Below are positions 42,954-55,501 of a stretch of DNA of 64,000 bases, piece by piece. The position numbers were made by a program, and so were the translations under genes. Location of the stretch: the NCBI GenBank assembly GCA_020740775.1, contig JAHEWK010000009.1:1054001-1118000 (forward strand), read 5' to 3'. The DNA is from Ilyonectria destructans. Its lineage: Eukaryota > Ascomycota > Sordariomycetes > Hypocreales > Nectriaceae. Each line of letters opens with the position of its first letter. Position 1 is the first letter of the stretch. The notes below the pieces were generated by a model. It had not been told where the DNA came from, did not search any database, and worked only from the letters and a program-made list of their open reading frames with translations.

Positions 42954-45900
42954 CTAATAATTATAGAGAACGCTCCTGATCTCATCTTGAATCCATGCCT
43001 CGCTCCGCTTATCATCGAACAACTTCCAGTGCTGAACCCACCAGTAACCAGCCTGCAGACCCGGATCCTTCATCTTTTCGAACATGCGCCTCATGAAATC
43101 GACTCGGTGAAGCTTATTCCACTTATCCACCTCTAAAAAACCCTTTGAATAATCGAGAAGGATTGCCGCGATGCCAGCGGCGATAGGTGCTGCACAAGAT
43201 GTGCCACTCATGTGCTTGTGATCACCGGGAGACCTGAGATGCTGTGGCCATGCAGACTTCACACATTCACCAAGGACCATGATCTTTTGGTTATCTCGTG
43301 GACTTGGCGTAAATGTTGATGGGGTTCCATACCCCTCGGCGGAATGGACGCAGATGACGTTCATGTCCCTCGCTGGCCATGCGACTCCGTCAGGTCGGTT
43401 TTTACCGTCGTTAGATGCCGCTGCAAACATCAAGACATTACTGTGAGCTGCATAATTGATCGATTCGGACAGGGTTTCTTCTTCTTCCTCAAAGCCAAAT
43501 GACATGACGATGATGTCGACCTTCCACTTGTCTACTGCATGTCGGATAGCCTAGGTGAATTAGTATTGACAGACACCAATGAACCTTGAAGGCCGAACTT
43601 ACCTCCGAGATGCACGCCGCTGATTTCTTCATCGTGGGCCTCTTTTTATACACCCTCGCAACATGAATGAGACTATTCGGAGCAATCCTGCGAAGCAATG
43701 TCGCGAGATGCGTGCCGTGCCCTACTTGATCTTTCCACTCGTCGTCTTCGTCGACCCAACTCTGATATTCAATTTCAGACGCGTTGTTATAAATATCTTC
43801 GTTGTCCTGCGACAGCTCAATTCCACTGTCCAAGATGGCAATCTTTATCCGTTTATCACCGGAAAGGCGGGGATTTCGCAAAGTGTCTATCCGGCACAAC
43901 GCTTCATTGTGCCATTGAAACCACTTTAATGCCGATGATTTTCTAGACAGTGTTAGAGGGTCTGCATAAATGTGTTCAACAGCCCAATTACGTACTTAGC
44001 TGCGTCGATGGACTCTTCGGCACCACCATTGAAGCACGTCTCGAGTTTCAGCGAGTCTTCTCGTACCAAGCGGCCTGTAAAGGTTAGCAAGTATCTTTGA
44101 AACGGGACCGAAAACTAACCAATTCCACTGGAATGGGAAACAAGACTGATTGGAGTTGAAGGTACTCGAGTAATGCCCTTGTGTACGAAGTTGTCAGGAC
44201 CGTCAAGGTCGACCTCGGGGGCTAGGTTGTCATGAAGCTCCTCTAAGCGAACATTGTGTCTGACTTTAAGTTCAGTTGCTAAAGGATGAACGATGCATGA
44301 CAGGATGTAGTGTCGGATTGGGCCGTCCTCTAGTAGAGTCTTGCTTGGGAAATCCGATGGTGGCTTTAAAATTAGGCAAGCGCGGATAACATCTCGAAGC
44401 GCAGTGGGTAATCGCTTGGAGCGGCTATGTCGACCTTGCCTTTCCAAATCCTTGAGAAGTTGGAAAGCTTCAGGGCCGTCTGTGTTCCACTGCTCACAGG
44501 AGGTGAGACCAGGAGATCTCTTGAATCTAACGCCAGTTGCGATCTCAAGAAACATGATCCCAAGAGCTAATATGACCGGGTGAGCGTGGTATTGCATATG
44601 ATCGACATTTTGGGCATCTGCATGCGGTTTTTGGAGTTCCACGGCAAGGTATGGAAATGTTAGGAGAGTCGAGGTAGAGTCATTCACACCACGGATGAAG
44701 TAAACCATGTTGCTGCTCCAAGCTGTCTGAAGCCATGAGCCAGGGTACAGGTACAGCATAGAGTTGGCGAGGCCGTAACAGAGAAGCAATTGATCTCGTG
44801 AGGTATATTTCGCAATTTGAGAAGTCTCAGCATCGTCCCCCAATAGCTGGTGAAGAGACTCCATGGTGGTATGTTGATTGACGCCATCTAGAAGCTCTGG
44901 TTTGAGATGCCATAGCTTCTCGTTTTCGGCCACGAAATCCACTCGAAACCGTTTGCTTTGTAGTAGCCACGAACAAATATCTCCGTGGACTGGTTTCCGA
45001 AATACGTCGCATGTCTCTTTAGATCTAATCCTTCTGTTAGAGCGTGGGCAAAGGTGCAGCACTCGTGACCTTACCGGGATTTCTCGACTTCGAAATTGGT
45101 CACTTTCCACTCGACAATATCCCTGCAGACAGGTAACAGAATTTCAAAGTTGACTGATAGATGAGCCTGTTGTGCGATGGCTTTTGATGCAATCTGGTCT
45201 GCCAACTGGCGGTAGCGAATTAGGCTGAGTCTTGCCTGCCTCGATCCGGTTGGTCGTGCTCCTCGATGGGAACCCTCGCACTTCCAGTGATGCTCCAAGA
45301 GCCAGTAGACTTTATCAGCCAGCTCCTTCATTCCATGACTAGGATGTTGAGAAAGGCTCAAATCCTCGATGTCTTGCCCAGAGTGCGGGTCTCTGCAGTA
45401 CACGTCAAGAAGATGAGCCGCAGCTCGTTTGACGCGGACGAGAAATTTGGCGCGTTTATCACCATTTTGCTGCTCCTTTGCGTGGAATAGTCTCACATCA
45501 GGTCCGAGAAGGGCCAAGTATATCTTCTGGTGCTTGACCGACTGGTCTAGTAATGCCGAGCATTCTTCGAGGCCACCCCGACCCTTCAACTCGATAGAGC
45601 GGCAGAGTTGTTCTAGTTTGGGGAATTCTTCTGCCTGGCCTAGTGTCAACTTGGGAGAAAGAAACAATGCGAGCATCGTGTGTACAAAGGGTTTGGTGGG
45701 ATGAACAAACCTGTGCCGGCTTTTGCTTGAAGAAGTCGAATGGGTTCCTTCTGGTTGGGATCCGACTCTCTAAAGCTTGTAGTAACTTTGTGAGATCCTT
45801 ATCATCGATACCAGCAGCCCACTCCCTCCGTGATACGGACAGCGCTAGGCCGAGTGACACTATGTCGGAGTAGCAGTCGTTCGCATCCTGGCACAGTCTC

Positions 45901-45986
45901 GCATCCTCGACGTCGGACTCGATAAAGTCCCTCGCGAGCGCCCCGAACGCGGGAATGACCTGGCCTAGGAGCCGCAATTGCCACAT
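42954..45986 (-). CDS. subtilisin-like serine protease (S8) with N-terminal DUF7580-like domain
   Basis: Six exons (45986-45711, 45649-45075, 45024-44120, 44074-43996, 43942-43603, 43550-42954) encode 831 aa. Residues about 1-500 are a fungal DUF7580-like region (WHLKPELLDGVN, LCYGLANSMLYLYPGSWLQ, HPVILALGIMFLEIATG). The C-terminal catalytic domain has the complete triad: AILDSGIE with Asp558, VGHGTHLA with His595 and MSGTSCAAP with Ser751, plus the oxyanion Asn in AAASNDG. There is no signal peptide or inhibitor prodomain, so it is a cytosolic protease rather than a secreted one. This architecture is found in fungal proteases clustered with gasdermin genes; the N-terminal part probably senses a trigger. 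The start codon at 45986 is uncertain; an extra 5' exon is possible. Confidence 0.87.
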
Positions 45987-46350
45987 TCGGGTGGAACTGG
46001 TAGATGTTCAACAGACTGGAGGATGGGCGTGGTGAATGGGCTGTGGAGAGGAAGGAGTAGGCGAGCAGGATCTGTCTTCGTAAGGCTGAGTTGAGACGGC
46101 GCGTGATTAAGCAGGGTTCGCGATAAGTAGGGATCTTCCCCTCTCGAGCTGAAGAAATCAGATCCCGTGAGATGCAAAGCTGCCTAGCCGAACTTAGTTG
46201 TGAGGCTGAACGCCACAAAATCAGATACTTGGCGGTGATTTGCTGGAACCCCGCTCAGTATCATCATAGCTCACTCAGCTATTCACAGTCGCGGGGAGGG
46301 GGTTGAGATATTCACTTCTCCTCTCGAGCATAGCGTGGCCAGGAGCCAAA
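45987..46350. promoter_or_regulatory. divergent promoter region of protease and Pfs-SH3 genes
   Basis: Only 364 bp separate the two divergent start codons, so the genes probably share regulatory DNA. A frame running through it on the minus strand has no recognisable domain. Confidence 0.5.
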
Positions 46351-49300
46351 ATGGAAGCCAAACCAGATGAAACCGCAAGTCTCAAGAAACTGGCACAAGA
46401 CTGCGAGACGCGGCTACGGAGGCTATCCCGAGAAGAGGAGGCACAGAAGGACACCGCCAAACCCAAAGACGGATATTGGACATCGCATCAAGTAATTGAG
46501 TTCAACTTATGGTGTACGAAGGTAGGCGTCTACAGTGAGGGGCTTCGATCTATTGATCTTCGACTCAAAGATGTACCTGAGATTTGCGAGATTCTGCGGA
46601 ATCTGCTTCAATCGCTGAAGCGTGATATTACAGGTGAGTCAAGCTGCCTAAAAATGAACCCTCGGACACTGATAGTAGCATAGAATTGGAAAGACCACCG
46701 GAAGTAACCATCAAAAAGCCAGTCGTCGAAAAGAAAGTGGACGATGGCGACTCCGACAGCCCCTCGCTTTCCTTCGACTCTCTTACCTCATCTGACGACT
46801 CTCGGATGCAGGATTCAACTGATGAGATAGGAAAACGGAAACTCCAGCTGCGAGATCATGTCGAGGACACAATTGACCGTCTACATGGGCACGAGCGACA
46901 GATTGAAAATTCGGGTGCAAAGCATCGCAAGGAGCGAGTGCAACTCTATCGCGACAAAGAGGGTCCCAGCTGGGCATACGAAGGCTACAAGCAGCTGGCT
47001 ACCCGAAAAGCCAACGACGAGTTCAAGTTGGCATCAGACACAATCAAGAGTAGGATTGCCGACTCTTTTGCTCGGCGTCGAATCAGATTCGAATACCTGG
47101 AGCGACACCAGAAGAAAAGAGCCGCCGTAATCATCGCACCGAAGCAGAATCCAGTATTGACACGCAATCTTCAACCCGCACAAACGCGAAATTCTGTCGT
47201 TGGGATGCCAGAAGTACCTCAAGTAAGCTTGAAGATGCCACTGCGACGTCTTACCATAGATCGACGCACCATATACTCAGCAACGGAGAACACGAAACTC
47301 GTCATGCGTCCTGGGCCAAACCCCCAGGAAAGAGCGGAGAGTGTGACCTCAGTTGCGCTTCGCCATACTGGATTTCCTCCGCCCCCTAAAGTTACCAATG
47401 GTATTTTCCAATGCCCTTACTGCCGGCTTGAATTTCGAGCCCGTGAGGCTGAAAAGTCCCGATGGATGTGAGTTGTTGTTCACTTTGTGATAGATTCAAA
47501 TTTCTAATGAGATAAACTACAGCCAGCATGTCATGCTAGATTTCGAGCCATACTTCTGCCTTTTCGAAGGCTGCAAAATACCATTCGAGGTACCAAACTC
47601 ATTTAGCGGGCTGTTGAGCCACTTGCAGGAACATCTCCCACTTCGTTGGCACGCTGACCTTCCTGGTGGCGAACACAAAGAATTCGACGATGAGGTGTTA
47701 TTCGAAGAACATGTTAGGACCCATGGTGGGGTTTCCGGTGATGCTCTGGCCATCATGAAAGAAACCAGCCTCCGAAGAGCAGCATTCTTGTTCACGAGTT
47801 GCCCGTTTTGCGGAGGCTATCCAGATGTCATCGAAAAGAAATATCCAAACCCAATCGACACCGACGCTCAACTGGCGCTGCGAAGGCATATCAAGCAACA
47901 CATGCACGACATTGCGCTATTTCTTCCGCCATACCGAGAGGACACCTTTGAAAACTTTGAAGAATTCAACAGCTCGGCTGTGACCCGTCGACGCAGTATC
48001 GACATGAACAACGCAGAAGACGCTGAAGAGTGGAGGGCAATTTGTGACAACAATGACTGCGACTGCAAAGACACGAACAAGAATTCTGCGGGAGAGGGAA
48101 TGCACTCCGACTATCCATTTGCAGGCACCGTCGACGATCTAATGGATAATGTTCGTAAAGGGCGAATAGACTTTACAATGGGCCAAGCAATCGAAGAAGA
48201 TTCCGATTTCTGGCCTTTGGTATTGGATGGGTCGAATCTATATGACCGCTCCAAATGGTTGAACAAGGATTTCGGATCTGATAATTGTCTGAAACCATTC
48301 ATTACCGAGTTCTTTGCTCAGAATCCTGGATTTCCTCCGGATAACGATGCCCCAGCGGCAGTCTCCGGTGAGCCTCAGGGGGTATCAGGGCTGGAGGGAG
48401 GGGAAGAGGATTTCCCCCAGGACCAAGGAGCTGCCTTGGAGGCGGCCAAAGCCAACGCTTTACCAGGGGCGTTTGACCAGGCAACAAGCCTACCACCCGA
48501 GATACGTCGCGAGAACTACATCATCGCATGGATCTGTCCAATTCACATCGCATACGCGGCAGCAAAAGAACTTCTCGACGAAAAACACGCCGGCAGCGAG
48601 CTTCCTCCGAGGAACTGTGACGTCGATTACACCTTGGGCAAGATAGGCGTCCATTACGTTGTTCTTGTATTATGGCCCCAGAGGCCGTTAAGCTCTAAAT
48701 ACCTAGAGTTCGAGGCAAACCGCCTGCTCAGCAACTTTCCCAACATCGAATTGAAGCTGATAGTTGGGGTTGCTGGCGGAGCGCCAAGTGCAAAACGAGA
48801 TATTCGCCTTGGCGATGTTGTCGTTAACACTCTGAGCAGTAGAAGCAGTGGACTTTTTTGTTATGACTTTGACGAGACAGTCCGAGCTCGAAGATTTGTA
48901 ACAACAGAGTTGCAATACGTCTCCCCAGCCTTTGCCAAGGACGTAAGGGCCGATCAGGGCACGACTGTCCCGATCTTAGACCTCAAGTATCCCTATTCCC
49001 TTGCGGCAACAGATGAAAGATTTTCTCGGCCCGATGCGAAGAGTGACGTGTTATACGCATCTTACATCAGACACCCGAACAAGCTTGTGCCATGTTCCGT
49101 GGGATGCGGATCTGACGGAACGAGGCTGATAAGGAGGAAGGAACGAGTAGTTGAAGGCATCAACCCGCTCATCTACGATGGTCTAATAGCCTCTTCCACA
49201 CACACGGTGGAGGATGCTCAACTTCGGGATAGCCTGATTGAGGAGATGGAAGTTCTATGCTTCGAAGCATTTTCTGCGCATTTGCCATCTGGGTTTCAAG

Positions 49301-51137
49301 ATCTGATAATACACGGTATTTGTGACTACTCGGATAGCCACCAGTATACTCAATGGGAGGGATACGCGGCATTGACGTCAGCCTTGTATGCGTATCAACA
49401 GATACTCGGCTTTGATAGCATGCATCCTGATAAACAAAGCTCAGGCCCACCGGAGACAACCCGCGGTAAGTATTTCCTCGTCAATTGGAACATGGTCTAT
49501 ATCACAATGATCTCGTTTTTCTTGCAAGCCTGCCTAATGCGACCCTAGATACACAACCACTAGTCCATCTTGACGACGTTCAGCCAAATGCTGATGGCCC
49601 TACCTCGGATCCTATCCCTGCGGGCACAGTAATGATCCAGGCGCGAGATGGTACGATGCATTCCTCCAGGGCATTCATGCAAAACCACAGCTCTCAACTA
49701 GGTGGACCGCTTCTGCTGGGAATTAGCGAGACATTTGCCTTCTCACTTGGGTACACAACGAGCAACTTCGAGGCAAATTCACACTTGACGCAGTGGTTCG
49801 ATTCGGGGCTGATGAAATCCAATCGTGCCATAACGTTGACGATGAGAACCACAGATGGAGACATTGGGGTGGGAGATGCCGCCGTCTGGACGGGGGAGAA
49901 GATTCCATTTGACCTACTACTTGACCGCAGTATTGTCAGTCGGTACGTTGTGCCCGATGGTAAGTATCTTTTATGACTCACTCATTCTCACCCAAATCTT
50001 TTGACAAGTTACAGGCTCGGCCCCGAAAGAAGAGTCATCCGGAGGATGCTACATGGCAACCGCTCAATACGACTTCACACCGGAGGATGTCGACGAAATT
50101 CAGTTTGTTAAAGGTGAGAAGATTGTGAACATCGAAAAAGCAGTGTATAAGGATTGGTGGTTAGGCACAAACGCGAAAGGTGAACGTGGCATATTCCCAA
50201 GAAACTACGTGACAGCTCTTGAAACAGTGACAGTGTCGAGCATCACTGCGGTAGCAGAGTGGGACTATGAGAAGTCCAGGGACGGTGAGATTGGGTTTTC
50301 GAAAGGCGAATATCTGACGAATGTCATTATGAACGACAGCGACTGGTGGTTAGGAACTAATGCGGAGGGTGAGGCCGGTATGTTTCCCGGAAACCACGTG
50401 TACGTCATACTGGATGGGCAGGTGTCGGAAGCGGATAGGGCGTTAGTGACGCTGGGCTATGAGAAGGCTTACGACAATGAGATCGACTTGGTTAAGGGAG
50501 AGTGGGTTACGAACGTTGAAAATGAGGACTACAACTGGATGGTAGCCACCAATGCGAAGGGAGAGCGTGGTCTGTTTCCAAGTCATCACCTTGGCCACCT
50601 CAAACAGCAAGCTGGCACAAAGACAAAGTATAGGGTTTTGTTAACACCAGGTGTCTCGGCAGTAGCACAGTGGGACTATGAGGGTCATGGAAACAACGAG
50701 ATTCGCTTTGTTCACGGCGACCTCATTACGAACATTAGGGATGACCGCGACTGGTGGCGGGTAGGCACCACCCCGGAGGGTGTACGCGGTCGATTCCCAG
50801 GCAGATGCGTGAGGCCCATGACAGAAGTGGAGGCGGCTCGTCACAGGACCGCAACGCCAAATACCTACGGGGACCCGATGCTCATACGAGAAGCAAGGAA
50901 TATAATGAAACCCGTGGAAAGAACTATCTGCGCATATGAAGGTGTGGGCGAGATAGGTAGGTTGTTAATTTTATCCCCAAAAAAAATGACGCCAACTGAT
51001 CGTGATTCATAGATCTAAGCTTCCCTAGAGGTGCTGAGATCACAACTATCAAACTGTATAAGGAGGGTTGGTTATCTGGGTACTACAATGGGGAGTTTGG
51101 TATCTTTCCAATTGACTGTATATTTAGTTTCTTCTAG
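46351..51137 (+). CDS. multidomain C2H2-like / Pfs nucleoside-phosphorylase / five-SH3 protein
   Basis: Six exons (46351-46633, 46684-47467, 47523-49465, 49549-49959, 50015-50956, 51013-51137) join in frame to 1495 aa. Residues 1-330 are charged and helical. About 335-480 is a zinc-finger-like fungal module (CPYCRLEF, CLFEGC, HLQEH, CPFCGGYPD). About 686-985 is a Pfs/purine nucleoside phosphorylase-like domain (YTLGKIGVHYVVL, VGVAGGAPSAKRDIRLGDVVVN, and a late ICDYSD, the usual active-site Asp region). About 1010-1140 is unassigned. Five SH3 domains follow at roughly 1154-1210, 1219-1272, 1281-1335, 1354-1407 and 1444-1493, each with ALYDF-like, DWW and GxFPxxxV motifs. Pfs domains are common N-terminal modules of fungal NLR-like proteins; here SH3 repeats replace the usual NTPase/repeat part. 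Divergent from the protease gene. Probable sensor or enzyme of a defence system, by inference. Confidence 0.87.
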
Positions 51138-51767
51138 ACTTTCATAGAATTGTACACTATCTACTGTATCATTTCATGAGACAAGGTTGTCTTTCCATGG
51201 GAGATGCGGTTTTAGGAGACCAGAGAAATATTGCAATCGAGCTTATCCCCGACTTCACTTGCCATAAGCAATGGAGAAACGATGGTAATTGGCCAGAGGC
51301 AGGGACGAAAGACTACTATCATGTTGGGATGTGTGATTCTCTACATTGGGCGCGCGTTGCAACGGCCACAGCATTGAACGTTGGTCGACCCGTCGCTGTC
51401 TCGGCAGCAATTTCAACCCGAGCACAATTAGCACGGTGAGGCTGCGCTGCAACCTGGTTTTGAAACCATTCCAACACATCTGCAGCGGTTTGGCGCTCCG
51501 AACTCATGCATCCAACTTAAGTTTCTGTGAATACTTCTTCATTCTCTTCAAGCTGTTTAAGACTACCTGGCTCTTTGAACGTAGCGACCATGAAAATGGA
51601 GATTGTAGTCAGCGACCATTCAGCGAACGATGATGGAATCTGAAAAGATGAGTAGAGTGATGAACTTTTTATACGATTAGGTGCCACCTAGCGCACCAAA
51701 ATCCACTACCGATTGCGGAGGGGCGTAACAACGCGTGTTAACATAACCACCGAAGTTCTGAGAGAGT
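51138..51767. other. intergenic between convergent genes, no supported gene
   Basis: 630 bp between the 3' ends of the Pfs-SH3 and methyltransferase genes. Short frames on both strands overlap and lack domains. Confidence 0.5.
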
Positions 51768-53222
51768 TCATTTTTCCTCCACTTCTTCGGGCTTCCTTCC
51801 ATATATGGAGCATCTACCCGATGTTAGCATGTACTCGAATGGTCTGCAAAAGTATCCAACGTACACTGGTGTGTATGCATGGATTGTCGGGTTGATGAGA
51901 TCTTTTCGAACTTGTGCCAGAAGGACAGTGACCTCTTCCTTGGACCATCCGTGGATTCTAGTGAAGGGTGCGATCGATAGTGCCTCCAAAGCATCCATCC
52001 AGTTGACCTTGTTCCATGCACCGATTTCCTTATGCTTCTTGTCTTTGGGCCATGGATTTGTCGGCCACTTGAAACGGTTCAAGCTCACATCGACGAAACC
52101 AACCTTACTCATCGCAGTTTTCAGGTTCTCAAAGCTCTCACAAGGCCGACCGACTATGACTGATGCTTCATTAAGAAGCGTGCACCATTTGAGAAGATGA
52201 TGATCTTTTGTGAGAGTGCCATCGTCGGATGTTAACATAACATCTATTTCTTGGACCTCAACGTAGCCCCCGGGGATCAGATTACTATACACTTTAGCTC
52301 GTTTGAATGACTATTCAAAGGCTCATCGATACTTACTCGTATATCTTCTGAAGATAATCCTCCCAGTCTTTAACGCTGAAATTCATCGCTCTGCTATGAA
52401 CGTAGTCAAATGGTGCTGAGTAATTCCACTCCTCATCAATATCGTCGATAATGAAGCGGACATTTGGTGGAACACTAATAAGATGTTAGCATGTGATAGT
52501 AAATGATTTAGGTCGCATCATACAAGTCTGGTTGAATGGGTGATAGATCGATGCCGATAACCTGCAGCCTTGTTAGCCATATGCTTCACGTACAGAATAG
52601 ATCATCCAGAAGGGATTTCGTGTTACTTCAGCCTCCGGGTGTTCATCGGCGAAGTCCGTCGCCCAAATTCCTGTACCACAGCCTAGATCTAGAACTCGTT
52701 TAACCTCCGATTCAGCCTTATTCGGCGGTGATAGGCCGAGACTATCGCCTAGGGTAAGTAGCCACTGATGATGCTGGAAGTCTGGCCAAAGTCAGCAAGG
52801 AAGTGCAAGTAACTGCACCATAGCATTATATCTACCTAGCCTTTCGTTCTCGATTTCATCATTGGGAAGATTGTACTCTAATATTGTTATGCATGGGAGC
52901 TGATCAAAGAAGAGTTAATAGATGCTCACTTCCATCCTTGTACCGATGATATGTTCTCCCGTTTTCACGACGGTAGTTCAGAATTGAGCTCGAAACACTC
53001 TGAGTTGACGAGGCTATGTCCTACAGATTGAGAGGGTCAGAGGCGTTATCTTGCCATTGCAGAGATAGCAAAACATCCGTACATCACCAAGCGAGGAATC
53101 TAGGTCGGCCTGAGGGGTTAAAGTCAGCCCATAGACATTTGGTGAAGGGAGGGCTGCGAAACATTATCATCCAGGTCCGCCACGGTATCCGCGCCGAGAG
53201 CTACCAGGTCATCGGGGCACAT
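51768..53222 (-). CDS. LaeA-like class I SAM-dependent methyltransferase
   Basis: Seven exons (53222-53163, 53020-52930, 52877-52836, 52781-52627, 52561-52524, 52474-52337, 52284-51768) give 346 aa. The N-terminus has SSILNYRRENGRTYHRYKDG and KYNLPNDEIENERLDFQHHQ, followed by SAM motif I VLDLGCGTGIWATDFADEHP, then VIGIDLSPIQPD, VPPNVRFIIDDIDEEW, FDYVHSRAM and NLIPGGYVEVQEIDV. This is the order seen in the LaeA/UMTA family of fungal methyltransferases, which regulate or tailor secondary metabolism. No polyketide or peptide synthase is present in the window, so a biosynthetic role is not supported. Exon 1 with its 142-bp intron is the least certain part. Confidence 0.85.
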
Positions 53223-55501
53223 GTTCCGTAGTTCTACCCCTTTGTTGATTGAAAAATGATTGCGTGCTGAAAGGTTGGCTACCCCTCATTGAAGGAGATC
53301 AGTCATTTTATAGCCGCGAGCCCCCCTTGTTGATGAACGTGGACGAGGACCAATAGCAGCGTATCACAACTGCAAGATGGTTGTGAATCACCATACATGC
53401 ATGGGTGCTCATGCAGACGCACTGTGGGATGATTTCTCACAGCCGAAGTCGGAAAGCTCAAGCGCTTCGAGAAAGCGTAATTAATTTAAGCCTGGCCGAT
53501 CTGACTCCCTAAATGCAAATACTAGCGAGCATTACTTTTCGCTGATCTAGAAAGTAACTACCCTAATGCGACAAGAGCAAACAAGTGTTACTCGAGTATT
53601 GAGACAGGGGTTAAATAGAGTCAGGAGCCCTGTGGGAAGTGGGGGTCTCGTCACATTCAGTATTTAGGGCATGGTACAGGCTGCTATTAGGAGTGCTCAT
53701 TCCGCTTTTGGTGGCGAGTTTTGATGCAACAGGGGATGAGGACATGGCAGGGAGGCAGAATGGCGGATACGGCTTTATATCGGTAGCGTTATCTCCGAGC
53801 TTTCAAATTGCTTTTGCGCTTATCTTTTGACAGACTTCAGTAAAAGAGGAAAGAGGAAAGAGGGAGTGCGGCGTAGTAATCACAAGTTCGTGCTGAGCGG
53901 GGTTGCAGAAGGAATTTTTCCGAATTCCAACCTCGGCTCAATGTTATCCTGGTCGATTTATTCTGCCTTTGCCAAGTGCCAATTTTCAGAATTGAGGCCT
54001 GCAGTTAGTCCGGGGATTCGTTAATAGTCAGAGGCTAAGCTGAGGCAGCAGTTTGAGTTGGCTGCAGTCAAGAGTATGCGCGATCTGCTAATGCTGTCAG
54101 CACATGAGTTATTACCTCTAGACTGCGCGATTGTCATTGTGTATTTCTAATACATAAAAAGAAATATTACCGTGACTATTTTGATATAGGTGCGCCTAGC
54201 AATAAGTTGGGTTCCTTACCCCAAGGAGATCCAGGACAGGAGCTATGGCACGGCCTCTCATGCTAATACTAAATCACTATAGTATGGAAGTGTTGCGATG
54301 AACTGGTAGAAACGAATAAGCAATAGAAACCCTCATCGCCGTATGAATTCTCTCGTTGCATTCAGTCAGCTTTAAGCACCCAAAATCTGGACTGACATAA
54401 GCCTCATCACAGACTTCTATGCTGGGTGCACGTGCTTCACTGCGACATATAATTTGCTGGAGCAGTGTATCCGATATTGACCCAATTTAGTTTGCTGATT
54501 CACCTGCAAATGATGCTGCTTTGAAGCTGAAGACATCTACCAAATTGTTAATGATAATTTGATCGCTCGGGTTGTCAGCAGCCATCTCCCAGAAAATCAA
54601 TATCTTCTTGCGAGAAACGTTGCCAGAAGCCGTCCTACACATATCTTGCCACTGTCCCCAACCTAAGTGTCATCACTATCTAGCGATTAGAAATTGAATA
54701 TATATAATAAGCATAAAATAGTTTTTTGTTTGTATTCTATATGAACCTTTTAAAATACATTAATTTAATATATTATTTACCATTTTTATATCGTCTCACA
54801 CTATACCTACCCTATAGAAGCTTTTTACTTTTTAGCCATCCACGGGTACCCGTGGGGGACAAAATGGGGCTTATGGGTGACCACGGGCTACCCAAAACGT
54901 TTTTGGGTATCCAATTTTACCCCCTATTTGGCATCAACAGCAAGTATCTCTCGAATGTCCTCATATGCGGGAGTCCAACAAGAAGATTCGAGGCACTGTG
55001 GCGAGCATTATTGCCCGATTGAATGTTTTGATCGCATCAAAAACAACCCAATTAGATCTGCAGCTATCCTCCTAGATAAACCCGACCGTCACACCAGACG
55101 TTGAAGTAAGCTGAGGTCAGGTGGTGGGCAACAATGAATGAAATTATTCTACCTCTGCCGCATTATTGAAACTCGGCTGGAGTTTTTCTTTCCGTCGGCT
55201 CAGTCATGCAGCTTTAGTGGCCTGACTTGGACTGAATTGTCGTCAAAGTTGATATGCCTCGGGCTACCCCGCCCTCTCAAACCGAGGTGCAAATGAGTGA
55301 ACCGACATTATATCTCACCCTCGGTTGAAATTAACATCCACAACGGCTCAATAGTTCCGACTGGGAAGACACCGAAATCATAGTTTATTTATACTAGCAC
55401 CGGTGCTGTTAGTTGACTATCACTTCTATCCTTTGCGTTGAATACAGAGTTTCGTCTCGCCCTTATTCGACCGCCAGCTGTTACAAACGTGCAAGCTCAA
55501 A
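53223..55501. other. 2.3-kb gene-poor, partly AT-rich region
   Basis: No gene is supported. From about 54660 to 54830 the sequence is strongly AT-rich. A perfect 16-bp palindrome CCACGGGTACCCGTGG spans 54840-54855, and a near-palindrome ACCCAAAACGTTTTTGGGT follows at about 54890. Together these look like terminal parts of an eroded DNA transposon, but no second end or target duplication was found. Confidence 0.45.

Noticed and set aside
45802..46218. 138-codon minus-strand frame over the protease start
   Set aside because: It is in a different frame from the DUF7580-like region, has no domain, and would conflict with exon 1 of the protease.
51768..53222. Secondary-metabolite cluster around the LaeA-like methyltransferase
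   Set aside because: No polyketide synthase, peptide synthetase, terpene synthase or tailoring P450 is present in the window.
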